A DNA stretch of 64,000 bases from Camarhynchus parvulus. Taxonomy: Eukaryota; Chordata; Aves; Passeriformes; Thraupidae. Below the pieces are notes generated by a model that did not search any database, was not told where the DNA came from, and worked only from the letters and a program-made list of their open reading frames with translations. The stretch lies in the NCBI RefSeq assembly GCF_901933205.1, contig NC_044573.1, positions 32,919,493 to 32,983,492 of the forward strand, given 5' to 3'. Below, in pieces: positions 51,001 through 62,199 of this stretch. Every line of letters starts with the position of its first letter. The stretch's first letter is position 1. Position numbers and translations under genes: made by a program.

Positions 51001-54000
51001 CATGTGCTTCACCTGCAAGAATGTGTGCAAATACTTTTTTTTTTTTCCCTGAACCAGGAGTCAGAGACTACTAACAAAAGTTATCCTGACTGGAGCATAA
51101 AATACCTGCCCTTTATGGGAGAGCGTTTTGAAGCATTAGGTTACAATGTTATCAAATCACAGTATACTCTTTCCCCCCTGGGCTGATGCTTTGAATCATT
51201 TAAAAACTCTGGAACTGTTTTTCCTATTGCACTTAGGTACTGAAACTTGTCCTGGCATTGCACCAAAGAAAGAAGATAAACAGCCGAGCACTGTTTGCCC
51301 AGGTGAAAACAAAACTGAGAGACAGACAGAGGCAGCAAGTGTTTGGGTAGCTGCAGGAAAGAACCACATGGAGGAGCAGCACTGCAGTGCTGAATCAACG
51401 CTGGAGCCACACACCCAGTCCACAGGGACAGGGGGCAGGCCTTCCTCGGGCTGTTTATCATCTGGGGATGCTGGTAAAGATAACAGCCTGCAGCTGAGGG
51501 AAAGACAGCTCTCCAAGGATGCAGTGGAAATAGAAGGGGCTGGGGAGCCTGGAGTGAAACTCCCTCTTGAGCCAATGGTAGATGCTTTGGCTTTAACAGA
51601 TGATGATTATATGCCTACTGATTTGGTTCCTTCTGATAAAGATGTGCCAGCTGATAGAAGTCTGCTCAGATCAAAACATGCTGCTGGGTCTTCAGAAATT
51701 CCTAGTGGCCAGCTTGGAAATAGTGATTTAAAGCAGCAACAGATACAGCCTGATGATGATGATGATGGACAGTCTTCATGGGACAGAACTGCCTCAGGTG
51801 AATGCTCTGGGTGTAATGAAGGGTCTGAGCATGCGAGTGCTGCCCATTCACAGGTGTGCAAGGAAATAGGACAGAAGGAGAAGGTCAATAATGAACACGA
51901 AGATTTATTTCTGAGATTTTTGAATGGAAACATAATAGACACTGAAGAATCTGCAGACTTTGCAAACCAAGAGGACTTTGACGCTGTTCCAGATATTTCA
52001 CCTGAACGAGCATCTTATAACTCCCTGGAAGCTTTATCTTTAGATGACAGCTTTTCTTCTCTTGATGAACTTACAAGAAGGATAGAGATTACTGAGGTAA
52101 ATATTGTAAATCCTATAAAGTCTTTCATGTTTATCTCCATTAAAATATTCTAGATATTGCCCACTTCAAAATGTGTTAAATATTCCTTTATGTATCACTT
52201 TTTCAAATCTGAAATCTATACCTATTTAATTGTTCTGAGTTACTCAGAAAAAAGTTTTGTTTTGCCTCTCTCTCTTCTTTTTTACCAGCAGTGCACTGTT
52301 TTAAAAATAAGATTGATCTTACATATGAGTGTGATACCGGGGGGAGTTTAATTTTTTTTTTATTCTGACAGAGACTGTTAAGAGGTGTTCTCACAATTCC
52401 TGTTAAATCAGATTTTGTGTCAGAAATCTACATAATGCCTATGATGTACCATCATTCGTTTCTATGTATAGAACAAAGTTTGCTTTTTTGTGCTTATTCC
52501 ATAGGGGTGAGAACTACATATATATAAATTCTGTATATGAATGAATGGGTTTCTGATTTTGTCAAGTTAGGCAGATTTGTTGTTCAACCCAAGCTAAGAA
52601 AGAGCTTGTAACCCTGAATCCACCTGACAGGCCTGTAACAAGGGTGAGTGCTTCATAAGCTAAATTGCTTTTCTGAAAATAGAGAAGATTTATTGCTTTG
52701 GGACTTTTTTGGAGAGTGTAATGGCAACATCTTTGCTTTATTTCTTTTCTGGTTTTGCTGCATTTGCATCCTTAAGTGCTTTATTTTTAAATTAAAAAAC
52801 AGTGTATTGTGAAATGATGTTATTTCAGATGCTGGAGGGGGAAGGCTTGTATGAAGGTATCTTCTTAGTTCATTTCTATTTTTAAGATCTTTAACAATAG
52901 ACTATGCCCTTGGCAATAAAGTTACTGTACTTCTCTGTAGATCAAGCTAATGCACAGAGACCAAGAACCCCCCACAATTGCTCAAGGACAGTGGCCAAGC
53001 AGGGAACTAAATACTGGAGATCAATGCTGATGTTATTATATGTTTGGTAAACTCTCCAGAGCTGAAAAGAGAGCATTTTGGTTTTTCTTTCCACCTAAAG
53101 AATTTCTGATGTCCTTTCCAAGATCATGCCTCTTGCTTTTTTGTGGGCTCTCAGGAATTATGCCACATACCAGGACTGACAGCCATGTGCACAAAGCTGT
53201 ACACAAGCAGATGTGGAAACCCACATACATGTTAATACATGCATCCCAAAATTTCCTAAGTCCATTGGCTTGTGTTCTTTTTGAGGGTGATTTTGAAAAA
53301 GAGCATTTTGTTGACAGTGTGTGCTAAGCCTGAATACGTGTATAACAAGAGTAATTTAAGTATCATCCCTCAGCATTAAATTTCTCTTGAGCCCACTGAA
53401 AGTGCTGCATTTTAGCAGAGGAGTACTGTTCCATTTCACATAGATATAGCCTAAATTAATCCAATAGCATCTATTTTTATATAGCTATGTTTGTGCCATT
53501 TGTGTTTCAGAGGATGGGGTAGGAAGCAGCATATTGATACTGTTAGAAAAACTATGCTTGTATTGATTGGCCCTGTGACTGATGATGATTCTTTACAGGG
53601 CATCTAATTTCAATTCCAGTTTGCTCTCCTGATGCTGGGACTGCCAGTACTCTGATGGCAGGGTTGAGTCTCTGCAAAGGAAAAAGTACCTTTTTCCATA
53701 GTACTTTTTCTGGCCATATAAGGCATCATGTTGGCTGCATTGGTGAGAGTCCCCTTGGATCCTTCTTAGCAAGAGGCCCAAGTTTTGTGTGAGGCAAGGG
53801 GCTTAAATGGGAGAAGGGTGGAAGGATTAATGTCAGTAGCAATTAAAATTTGTCATATGCCTCATTTGGGGTTGTTTGTTTTGCAATACTTGGGATTTCT
53901 AGGTGCCACAGGGTGAGGTAAGGACAGCACACCAGCTTCTATTGTTTCATTATACACTTATAGGATGTTTTTCCAGTTAATCTTACCACCCATCAGTAGC

Positions 54001-57000
54001 CTAGGGGTTGTTTTTCAGAAGTGATGAGCACCCACAGCTTTCTTGGAAGACACATTTGAAAGAGTTTGGCACCCCTGAGAAAGCAGCACTGTTAACTTTG
54101 TTCATTGATTCTGTTTCAGTGCCAAAATGAGATTGCACTGAAGTTTTGATACGCAGATGGATCTTTGTACCCAGCTGTAACACTTCTTCCTTTCTTGTCC
54201 TCTTGTAGGCTTTGAAATTGCATTTTTCAGGCTATGGCAACCTAAGAAGATTCAGTGTTTTCATACACTGGTTGTTAATGAGTATCTAGAAAATGCATTG
54301 GTAGCCACATGAGTGAAATTAAATTAATCACATGAAATGTACCAATGTGGCAATAAAAAAGAAAAAAATAATCAATTTGACTGTGATAAAACTTGTCATG
54401 AAGTAAGTGTTTCCAAAACTGCCACAAACAAATTAGAATGGAAGGTGGAAGTAAAGATAATTTTGAAATAACCTGGCGACAAAACCCATATGGGAGGATA
54501 AAATTTCATTAATGTTCTTCAACTGACATGTAATAATAATTTATTGAAAATGGAGAAGGGTAAATACTTGTGTAGGTATTTACAGTTAGGAAGTTTTTCT
54601 TGGCTCCATATTGAGATCCAAGAATTATCTCATGCAGTTTTCTAGCTTAGATACTTTGTCACTTGCTTTTAGTTTATCATTTACAATAACTAATTACAAG
54701 AGTTAAAATTCACCAAATTCTGACTCTGGATTTAAATAGTTGTAAAACTGAAATAGTAGTTTTCATGTTGTACAGGCCCTTTTACTGAGTATTTCTTCAC
54801 TAGTACAAACCATGTACAACAACATGCAAATGATGGAAAACCACAGGCATTTTATAGAAACAAGATTCATACACATAACAAAGAGCTTTGAAGCACGGTC
54901 AGAAGTTGGCAACAACAGATATTAGAAGTATATAGCTCTTCTTAAATAACTTTGCTATCATTTCTCTGAGAATGAAATGATACACCAGTGGCAAAACAAA
55001 TTGTAACCTCAATAAAGTTGCATTTTGCTATATAAAATAAAAGGTTGTACCATAAACTTTCTATGTGAGAGACAGTTAGAGAAGTGAGTAAAATCCTAAA
55101 GTTTTTCCTTATTAGAAAATTATAATTGGGAAATTCTTTTTGGAAAGCAAAGATAGTGAGACTGTCTACCAAGACATAAAGCTTTTGGATGGTAGTTTGT
55201 ATAGCAAGAAATGAAGTCTCCACTAGGTTTGGAGGCAATGTTTTGGATCCTCCATTCTCTTGTATGGCTTGTGTTCTGTAGCTTTGCGTTTGTAAGAACT
55301 GTGCTCCCATGTGAAGTGCTTACATGGTATCAGGTATCTGTTGCTGTATAAAGGAGCTCAGGTACTTGCATGGCAAGTGTCCCAGCAGGAAAAATGGTTA
55401 CCCTCAGTAGCTGGGGTGTGAATACTGAACCTGCTAAGTCAGCTCTCTTTCAAACTCAAATTACTTATCTAATGTATTTTACTAGCAAAGGAGATTGCTG
55501 CTTTTATTGTAACACGAGGCAGTCTTGGGCTTTGTCATTTTGGGGATTACTGCTTAAAAAAAAATCTGATATTGCCTGTAATAAAACTACAGTCCTTTGC
55601 CACATAACTGAATGCCCACAGAAGAATACACAAACCTTCTTGAGTAGTTTTCTGCATTCAGACCAAACTGCTTCATACAATGAACTTTTCTTCCTAGTTC
55701 CTAGTTTGTAGTGCCTCCATTTTGGGGTTTTTATTTATGTCTATATACTTGAGTTACAAGGCCTTATTTTCATTGTTTTGTCCAGTATGTTTATAAGTAT
55801 ACACACATCACATTTATTGAAAATAAGCACAGTGTAAGAAGCTTTTTGTTATTTTATTACCAAATTCTGTTTTAAACAGAGAAGAGACAGGTAGTTTAAT
55901 TAGATTATTTCTTCTGATTTTGCAACCTGGTTATTAAAATTTTTCTGAAAAGTGTGAAACTTTTGATTGAAGCAGATTCACTTTCTATTAATGGTAGGGA
56001 AAAGAGAAAAGCTTTACTTAACAGAGTTTCAATTAACCAACAGTCATTGCTGCTTTCCTTTTTGACTGTTGGTGAAAATGCCACCACATAATGCATGCCA
56101 CTTTCAGTTCCTGTACAGTGACTGTAAAAACTCCTGTCAAAAGATTTTGTGAAGGCCAGCAGAGCTGAGTACACTCAGTTACATAGATGCTCCAATACCA
56201 TCTTCTGTTAATTATCCAGCTTAGAATTAAGAAAATATCTGATGTTTCAATAGGGTCCTTTATGCAGCTCTTTCATGTAGGAGCTGTTTGCAGGGCAGTC
56301 TGGTGTAAGCCTGCATTTTTCTGCCTGTGGTTCAAGTCAAGCTTCTGCTTGACTTGTGGTCAACTGTATTAACCACAGTTCCCTCATTAACTTCCAAATT
56401 AAATAGTATATTCTGCCTTTTTTAATTCCCCCTGCCTCCTAAAGAGTGGAATGTAGAACTTCGTCTTGTGTGGCAGCTAAGTCCTTCTCCTTGGATGTTT
56501 AATTCGTGGGAGATGGATCTAATATAATCACTTTGTGTATTGTAGACAAAGATAGAAGTCCTTAAGTGTATAACTCATAAAATTCAAAGGCAGATGAAGT
56601 ATGGCAGATGAAGTATAGTCATGCCATGAAGCTGAGTCAGGGGAGGTTTAGGTTGTGTATCAGGAAAAGGTTCTTCACCCAGAGAGTGGCTGGGCACTGG
56701 AACAGCTCCCCAGAGAAGTGGTCACAGCACAGCCTGGCAGAGCTCAAGAAGTCTTTGGACAATGCTCTCAGGCACATGGTGTGACTCTTGGGGTGCCCTG
56801 TGCAGGACTCAGAGTTGGGCTCGATGATCCTTGTGAGTCCCTTCCAGCTCAACATATTCCATGATTCTATTCTAGGGACTAATTGCATATCATGTAAAGG
56901 GACCAGTTTTCAAAATACAGTTTATGGCTTTTGTTGAGATAGGGAAGTAACTAGCCACACTGATTTTTATTGCAAAATCAAAAGCATTTGCTCCCTCTTT

Positions 57001-60000
57001 TTAAGCAAAAGAAGATGTTCAGAATAGAGAAACCTGTGCTGTGTCACATTAGTTCTTTATACATTTAAAGTAAATCCTGAAATGTATCCATGTAGGCTGA
57101 CAGGGAAAGTAAATGAACCTCATTGTAGCAAGTCTTTCCTCCAGAAAGCCTTTTATGTAACTGTAATTACTGCAACACATTTCCACATAATCCTGTCAAG
57201 GATAGCCCTCTGGTTTTAAGCTTGGAGAAGACACAAGTTTGTGACACTGTCATTCAGAAACTGCCAAGAGCCAACAGACAAAAGTGCCTCAGGTTGCAGT
57301 GATGACTTGCAGAACAGACCATCACTTCCAATCTTAGGGCAGACTGGTAGGAATGCCCTTCATCTCTGGGTGACATTCCCACCTTGTGCAGTCCAAGCCA
57401 CTTGGGAATAATCATGCCAGGCAACAGCCAGCCTGCTGTGTGGGTGGTGTGGGAGGAGCAATTGATCCTCTTTATGAAAGCAATGCTGTAAGCAGAAGCT
57501 TAAAATAATCTACTCTACTAAAGGATATCATTTCATCTCCACCCTTCCAAACAAATAAGTCAAATTAAAGCACTCCTACATAATCCCCCTTCCTTGTCAC
57601 AACAAAGAAACATAAGTGTTGGTTTTTCTGCTGCCCTGTTAAATTTTCGTGGCAGTTTTGCAAGGCTAATTTAACATTACCAGTAGAAGCTGCACCTCAG
57701 TGCACTCATTTCTTGTGATGAGACACTTGCAGACTATTATTTCTGGGTCATTTGTGCCAGCTACTGGTCCTCTGCATGTTGACTTAATTTATTTCCTCTG
57801 CCTCCACACTTCCACTACTTTCCAAGTACTTCCTTGCATTGTTTCATTAAATAATCCATTCAAGCTCTTGAGCAGATAAACAAAAGGGAAAGTGACTATC
57901 AAAAGTGTGGCAGAGATCAATTTTATCCTCTGAGTTGTTCTGGGTAACATTATTTGCCCATTTGAGGGCTATAAAACGCTGCCAGACCAGAGACCTGCAA
58001 GTGTAATTGCCACATTTATCAGTTCAATGTTGCAAAGGCCAGAGCTGCTCCAGTGCCTATTGGATTGTGCCCTGTGTCTCCCTGTGTGCATCTCCATCTC
58101 TCTCTCTATAATCAATGCTTTATATAAGCTCACAGCATCAGGCAAGCTTAAGGACAGAAGTTATGAAAACAAAGTTGTTTGTTTTCTGTTTCTCTACAAC
58201 TCTTGGAAATGCAATGCAGGCAAGTTTTTATGGGTGGTCTTCTAACTTATTTTACACATAACCATTGTCTGCAACTACAGTGTTACATGGGAAGTTTGGG
58301 GTGGTGTGAGTTTTTGTGGAAATTAGAGGCCTTTGGGGTTATCTAATAGATGAGTTGCAAATTCAGTTGTAAATGTGTTATGTTTTATCTGTAGCAGAAA
58401 TGTATGCATGCTACTTTTCAAGTTAACAAACGTTACTGCTGATCTACAGAATTAAGTTTTTTAAAGTCCTACTAAGGTCTAGGAAGAAAAAATTACGACT
58501 TCTTTTGAGACAAGGATGCCCACAAGGTAAAAAAAAGGGCAATTCTAAACATACTTTCTACTTTAATTTCTATTTATTTCTAGCACACCAGGAACTACTT
58601 GCTTAGGAAAGCATTTTTCTCCTGGTACTTTATCTACTTTCATTTCATTAATAACTAGGAAGTTACAGACTGCTCAACCAACCCAGTATGGCTTAGCATA
58701 TATTCCTGCAACTAATGGAAATGCTATAGCAAAGAAAAGAGAAGGTGTGGTTTATTGACTTGTTGACCATATTGGTGTCTGTGCAAGCTGTTTGGGTGAC
58801 CAGCCTGTAGGGAAGGATTTTGAGCTGCTGCTGTATGCAGAGAGGTTATTACAATGTGGAGCTGGAATCTATCCAGGGCACTGAAGCTTTCTTTCTTTTT
58901 CCCTGGTGTTCCCTCTCTTCAGTTTTGTAGCCCCGCTGTAGCTGCTTGTCCCCCCTGTGGAACCAGTTTCAGTGCTGGAAAATTAATCTTTCAATAAGTA
59001 TCTGATGGTCTCTGCAGGATTATATCTTTGGAGAGGCAGCAGCAGTGTGTCATTGACTTCTTCCTGCCCTCTGATGACAGTGATTTTGACACAAATCCGC
59101 CTCACCACTGCCCCTGCCCAAGTGAGCTTACAAAGGAACACAAAGTACACTCCAAGCAGAAAATGTGTCTGCATTTCACTTCTATAAGAATTAAAGGCAA
59201 GCAGTGTCAGTCAGCAGCAGAATGATACTGCAGCTGTCCTGTCTGTTCAGGACTTGATGTCTTCAAGAAGGAGGTTTCACAAGTGCTGCAATGTTTAAGA
59301 AAAGTAGACTGGAAACCATTTATTAACTGTTTAGCTTGGTTCCTCCCTGAGTCATTGTGAGAAATCAAAGCATGAGCTCTGTTTAACATCTCTTGTGCCA
59401 CTCACTGACTTTCCTGATAGATTACCCCAGTGGAAGGATTGGTGTCTATACTAAAGAAGAGAGATGACAGAGATGGAAAAACAATTGCTCAAGTCCAGCA
59501 AAGGCAAACAAAGAGAAGAGTGAGATTCCAAGAAATGGAAGACACATTGGATCAAGGTAGTTTAAATTTGATTCATGGATTGTGCTCTTGGGGTGCAAAT
59601 ATTGTCAGTCTTTTTGTTCACAGCAGCAAAGCAGGCATTTATTCAGCATACTCTCTGTTTTTTTAAAACTTAGTAAGTAAAGGTGATTGATCAAAGATTG
59701 TTAATCTGTACCAGGTTTGGGTAACAAGACTACAGAAGGATACAGTGAGTACACTTCTGATTTAAAGCTTGGTTGAGAAAGAAGTCACTGCTTTTTTTCC
59801 TCTGGCTGAATGATTTACAAATGACAAATAATTGAAGTCCTTTCATTAATGTTCATTGCTTAGAGGTGGGAGGTGTAGGCTTTCTCCCTAAATCCATTTG
59901 CTGTGTAGGTAGAGGGATGCAAGAGAAACAAGTCTGTTGTGCTTTGTCCATGGGTACATTTCCAACCCTTTCTAGTGGTTTCCATGGGATTGGAGGGTGT

Positions 60001-61401
60001 CAGATTTTAACCTTGCTTTATAATTTAACATCCATACATATTTGCTAGCTGTCATTAAATCTGGCTTTACACCTTTTGATGGGCTAAATAGCCTCATGAG
60101 AAACACAGTATGTTTCTCATGTAATGCCTTTTTTTTTTTTTAGTTTAGGGTCTCTATTATTCAAACTGAAGAGATGCTAAGAAAATTACTTTTGATTGCT
60201 AATGATATAGAAAGTTCTATCTACTGTGTATGCCAGCCACTAAATGGTATAAATTAGTTTTTTTAAGTGTGTTAGCATGTCTCAAACATTCAGAGCCTAA
60301 AGGGACCCTATCCCATCTTTTTCTTGAAATTATTTTTAAAGGATTTATGTTTTATTTAAAATTCCAGTTAGAGCTATTTCTATTATTTTCCCCCAAGGAT
60401 TTAGTGATTCAAAAGGAAAATTGTTTTATATTGTTATTATTACTTCAAGTTTGATTTCAAACACACACCAGAAAAAATCAGTTGAATGTTTCTTTTTACC
60501 CCATTTCTTCTCCCTGGTGTAGAGTGAAGGGAGCACAGAAATTTCCTTAGAGCCCTGTCAGTCTGACAGAAGGCACAGATGTTGTTCATGTGTACAGATA
60601 ATCAAGGACAAGTGAGGTTGTGAGGATTTAGCAGCACCTCTGCAACCTCTGCATTACTCCTACTCTGGAATAAACAATCATGCAAAGAATTAGCAGAGGA
60701 TAACTGAGATGTAAAATAACCCCTCACATTAGCCTACACTGAAGGTTTTGTGTCTGCAGTCAAAATGTGAGGGTAATCACAAGCAGTTTGTTATAGTGCA
60801 GTCGGTGTCATTAGAAATGAAGCAAGAACGTTTCCATTTGGTTTCATTTCAAAGCCTTGGTTTCATTTGAGCTGCTCCATGGAGGATGGCTTTGGCTGTG
60901 GGGCCTTCTCCCAGGTGAGCTTATTGTGCTTCAGTGTGGAATGACTCCACCAGTGATCCCAGCAAGGACAGGCACACAGACTGCAGAAATGAAGCAAGAG
61001 AATTATTTAGGTTTCTGAAGGGACTGGAAACATAAAATTCCCCATGTGTATTGTGGTGACTTTGACACAGTGAGCATTATTAAGTGTGTTTACCTCCTGA
61101 CTCATTCATGATAAAAACATATCTCAGGTTTTCTCACATGCATTTGTATTGCTTTGTGTAGCATCTTTTTTCACCTTTTCTGCTCTTATTTGCAGATGAA
61201 GTGTCTGGTGGCTCCTGTATTTTGCTGATCCTGCTGTGCATAGCAACTGTTTTCCTTAGCATTGGAGGAACTGCACTGTACTGCACCTTTGGTGACATGG
61301 AATCCCCTGTGTGTACTGATTTTGCAGCCAACATGGATTTCTATTATACACAGATACTGCAGCGTGTGGAAGAACTTAAACACTGGATAGCCTTCTCATA
61401 G
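29704..61401 (+). CDS. CNST: CNST, consortin, connexin sorting protein (ten coding exons)
   Basis: Consortin is a trans-Golgi network membrane protein that binds connexins and helps carry them to the cell surface. It is also listed as PPP1R64, a protein phosphatase 1 partner. Coding exons: 29704-30091, 36586-36791, 39690-39720, 42815-42901, 43359-43473, 45936-45957, 46130-46226, 51237-52096, 59421-59556, 61196-61401. All boundaries are GT-AG and all phases agree, giving 715 aa (human 725). Residues 1-175 are polar and low-complexity. About 175-240 is a conserved helical, TPR-like segment (LQSLFSLLREEVEQ, FIQLERLYHEQLLANLSSIQ). About 316-600 is a long acidic, disordered region with a run of five Asp. 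An RVxF-type PP1 docking motif, KRRVRF, is at 633-638. A single membrane span (about 655-676) is followed by a 39-residue lumenal tail beginning CTFGDMESPVC. The C-terminal quarter is near-identical to human. Confidence 0.97.
30092..36585 (+). other. CNST intron 3
   Basis: AT-rich intron of 6.5 kb. The only recognised content is an old CR1-type ORF1 remnant near its 3' end (35.7-36.2 kb). The 107-codon minus frame at 33784-34107 is unrecognised and probably chance. Confidence 0.7.
35745..36240 (-). repeat. Degenerate CR1-type ORF1 (esterase-like) remnant
   Basis: Minus-strand frames give VVGERCLRG (like the VVGDSLLRG block) and, in another frame downstream, EAVVLIYAGNNDTRMSK (like the LVVHAGSDE / VHVGTNDT block) at about the expected spacing for the SGNH/esterase-like ORF1 of CR1-group LINEs. 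Stops and frame shifts are present, so it is dead. The family assignment rests on these two motifs. Confidence 0.45.
36586..36791 (+). CDS. CNST: CNST exon 4
   Basis: 206 nt. Acceptor TTTTTTAAG|, donor CATCAG|GTACTT. Residues 130-198. The 3' half encodes LQSLFSLLREEVEQMDSKIL and PLCLHQ, matching human LQSLFSLIRGEVEQLDSRAL. The 5' half is poorly conserved. Confidence 0.95.
36792..39689 (+). other. CNST intron 4
   Basis: AT-rich intron. It contains a tRNA-like SINE fragment at about 38.61-38.73 kb; nothing else recognised. Confidence 0.7.
38612..38730 (+). repeat. tRNA-derived SINE (MIR-like), plus strand
   Basis: A good A box (TGGTCTAGTGGTTAG), then 'ggctgagagccaggaaat' and 'ctcctctatcaagttgctg', the layout of an MIR-type SINE head and core. 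No cloverleaf can be completed, so it is not a tRNA gene. Confidence 0.5.
39690..39720 (+). CDS. CNST: CNST exon 5 (31-nt microexon)
   Basis: Acceptor T-run then CTTTTGCAG|, donor GAAT|GTATCC. Encodes IAETYFQEEE plus the first base of Tyr; human IAESYFQEED-Y. Its small size is confirmed by phase and by homology. Confidence 0.93.
39721..42814 (+). other. CNST intron 5, holding a solo LTR
   Basis: AT-rich intron interrupted at 41970-42584 by a GC-richer LTR. The rest has no recognised element. Confidence 0.75.
41970..42584 (+). mobile_element. Solo LTR of an endogenous retrovirus
   Basis: About 615 bp of GC- and CpG-rich sequence with sharp edges in an AT-rich intron. It starts TGTGGGAACTCCC and is flanked by the 5-bp direct repeat AATAG (41965-41969 and 42585-42589), which fits a target-site duplication. 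A TATA-like TATAAG is at 42198 and AATAAA signals are at 42351 and 42485, so it reads in the plus direction. No internal viral sequence is present. The 3' terminus reads GAGA rather than the usual CA, so the exact right edge is less sure. Many intact CpGs suggest a recent insertion. Confidence 0.75.
42815..42901 (+). CDS. CNST: CNST exon 6
   Basis: 87 nt. Acceptor CCCATTCAG|, donor TGGG|GTGAGT. Encodes EKAIKFIQLERLYHEQLLAN and LSSIQEQW, the most conserved helical stretch (human EKAMKFIQLERLYHEQLLAN). Residues 209-237 plus one base. Confidence 0.97.
43359..43473 (+). CDS. CNST: CNST exon 7
   Basis: 115 nt. Acceptor TTAATGTAG|, donor AACA|GTAAGT. Encodes ERKWKTAVPSPVTALRNSDK (human ETKWKTVQPHTVTALRNSEK) and LEKLTRVCSSHQ. 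Confidence 0.95.
43474..45935 (+). other. CNST intron 7
   Basis: AT-rich intron apart from an unexplained GC-rich patch at about 44490-44830. No exon recognised. Confidence 0.65.
44490..44830. other. GC-rich patch of unknown nature in CNST intron
   Basis: About 340 bp clearly richer in GC than its surroundings, with CTG/CAG-type runs (tgctgctgctgctgga) and open frames of 60-117 codons on both strands. No frame resembles consortin or any family I know, and the flanking CNST exons join in phase without it. It could be an old retroposed piece, a regulatory element or a local compositional island. Confidence 0.4.
45936..45957 (+). CDS. CNST: CNST exon 8 (22-nt microexon)
   Basis: Acceptor T-run then TTGCTGCAG|, donor AATAAG|GTAAGC, both strong. 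Supplies the last base of Gln plus PQASKNK. Without it exon 7 (phase 2) could not join exon 9 (phase 0) in frame. Confidence 0.88.
46130..46226 (+). CDS. CNST: CNST exon 9
   Basis: 97 nt, 32 codons plus one base. Acceptor ATTTTACAG|, donor TCAG|GTATGT. Begins LVAAENTWES. Weakly conserved, but both splice sites and phases fit. Confidence 0.88.
47035..47097 (+). mobile_element. CR1 3'-end fragment, plus strand
   Basis: 'aagtgatcctaggatgtccc' followed by 'tttcgacctaaactatcctac' matches the CR1 terminal block (gatcctt..ggtcccttccaacc..aaactattcta). About 60 bp; the rest is lost. Confidence 0.6.
49738..49812 (-). repeat. tRNA-derived SINE fragment, minus strand
   Basis: The plus strand reads 'gtgtttgaactcatgacct' ... 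'gggctcagtatcccattaca' ... 'ttgagctatctactc', the reverse complement of a tRNA-like head with a B-box-like segment. Too degraded to be a tRNA gene. Confidence 0.4.
51237..52096 (+). CDS. CNST: CNST exon 10 (860 nt, largest)
   Basis: Acceptor TTGCACTTAG|, donor ACTGAG|GTAAAT. Residues 316-602. Starts GTETCPG (human GTESSKE) and contains AAGKNHMEEQHCSAESTLEP (human TAGKDHMEELLCSAEATLAL). An Asp run is coded by five GAT repeats (51752-51766, residues 488-492). The acidic end DISPERASYNSLEALSLDDS (human DLSPEEASYSLQENLPSDES) leads to LTRRIEITE. Mostly disordered and acidic. Confidence 0.96.
52097..59420 (+). other. CNST intron 10
   Basis: 7.3-kb intron. It holds a 5'-truncated CR1 (56620-56874) with a 14-bp tandem repeat just before it (about 56589-56616). 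No other gene or element recognised. Confidence 0.7.
56620..56874 (+). mobile_element. CR1 LINE, 5'-truncated, plus strand
   Basis: The 3' end of CR1 in sense orientation: 'ggggaggtttaggttg', 'gagagtggctgggcactgga', 'cagctccccagagaagtggt', 'gggctcgatgatccttgtga', 'gtcccttccagctcaacata', then an ATTCTATTCTA tail. About 255 bp. Confidence 0.93.
59421..59556 (+). CDS. CNST: CNST exon 11 (PP1-docking motif)
   Basis: 136 nt. Acceptor TTTCCTGATAG|, donor CAAG|GTAGTT. Encodes VEGLVSILKKRDD (human TEGLVSILKKRND) and KRRVRFQEMEDTLDQ (human KRRVRFQEIDDSLDQ). RVRF fits the RVxF consensus for protein phosphatase 1 binding. Confidence 0.97.
59557..61195 (+). other. CNST intron 11
   Basis: AT-rich intron with no recognised exon or repeat. 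Confidence 0.75.
61196..61401 (+). CDS. CNST: CNST exon 12 (membrane span, C-terminus, stop TAG)
   Basis: Acceptor TTATTTGCAG|. Encodes residues 648-715. SCILLILLCIATVFLSIGG forms the core of the transmembrane helix; CTFGDMESPVCTDFAANMDF and YYTQILQRVEELKHW follow in the lumenal tail. Differs from human in only a few positions. Stop TAG at 61399-61401. Confidence 0.97.
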
Positions 61402-62199
61402 CTGAAAGGAGTGGACACAGCACGCTCAGAGCTCACCTGCGGCTGCTGGAGAGAGTAGAACAAAATTGTGATTTCAAGTTCTTTAACACTTGCCACCTGC
61501 AGGTGATGTGTATTTGATGAGATACTTTCACATTTACTTAGAAATCAAGAAAATTTTAGTTTAGCAATCAGGTGGCACAATGTTCACATCTGTTCACAAC
61601 TGTAGCAGCGTGGTATGGGAGCATAAAAAGTCATTATCTTCATCCTTTTGAAAGTAGGCAAGTAGCTTTTCATCCACTTGAGCAAGTGAAGAAGAAGGAA
61701 GAAAATTAACTGTCTTCTGTATTCTCTCCCATTGCCACACATTGTGTAAGCAATCTCTGGAAGCTTAGAAAAAGGACAGCTTTAATTTACAGCTGTTTGT
61801 GCAAAGGTGTTGCCTCCAGCTATCATGCAATAAGTCTCTGTTTTATGGAAACATTATTTTTTTTTCCTAAGTCTTAATGTTTTTATCCATTTTATTTCTC
61901 CTGGTGAGCCATGTAATTCTTTGGGTGGAGTGAGAAGAGTGCAGTGGCATTCACAGAGCCCTCATTTGGTAATTACCAGGCTGACCCTGTATCTTACAGC
62001 TTGCAGTGAATATCATGAATGGGATAAATCTGCTGGCAGATTTCACTAAATTTCTTGGACCTTTACTCTCAGTATCGTGTGGGTTGTTCTAGAAATGGAA
62101 GGTTAAAAAAGAAATCACTGGTCTCACTAAACATGGAAACAAAAGATGTTTACTAAATTATTCATATTAAATAATCAAGTGGCTTTGGCTCATTTTAAA

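Larger units (their letters stand above)
46227..51236 (+). other. CNST intron 9
   Basis: 5-kb AT-rich intron. It contains a short CR1 3'-end fragment (about 47.04-47.10 kb) and a tRNA-SINE-like fragment (about 49.74-49.81 kb). Confidence 0.7.

Noticed and set aside
51141..51575. 144-codon minus-strand frame
   Set aside because: Antisense shadow of CNST exon 10 and its upstream intron.
54942..55310. 122-codon minus-strand frame and neighbouring 113-codon plus frame (55370-55711)
   Set aside because: Neither has protein-like composition, splice context or resemblance to a known family; they lie deep in CNST intron 10.
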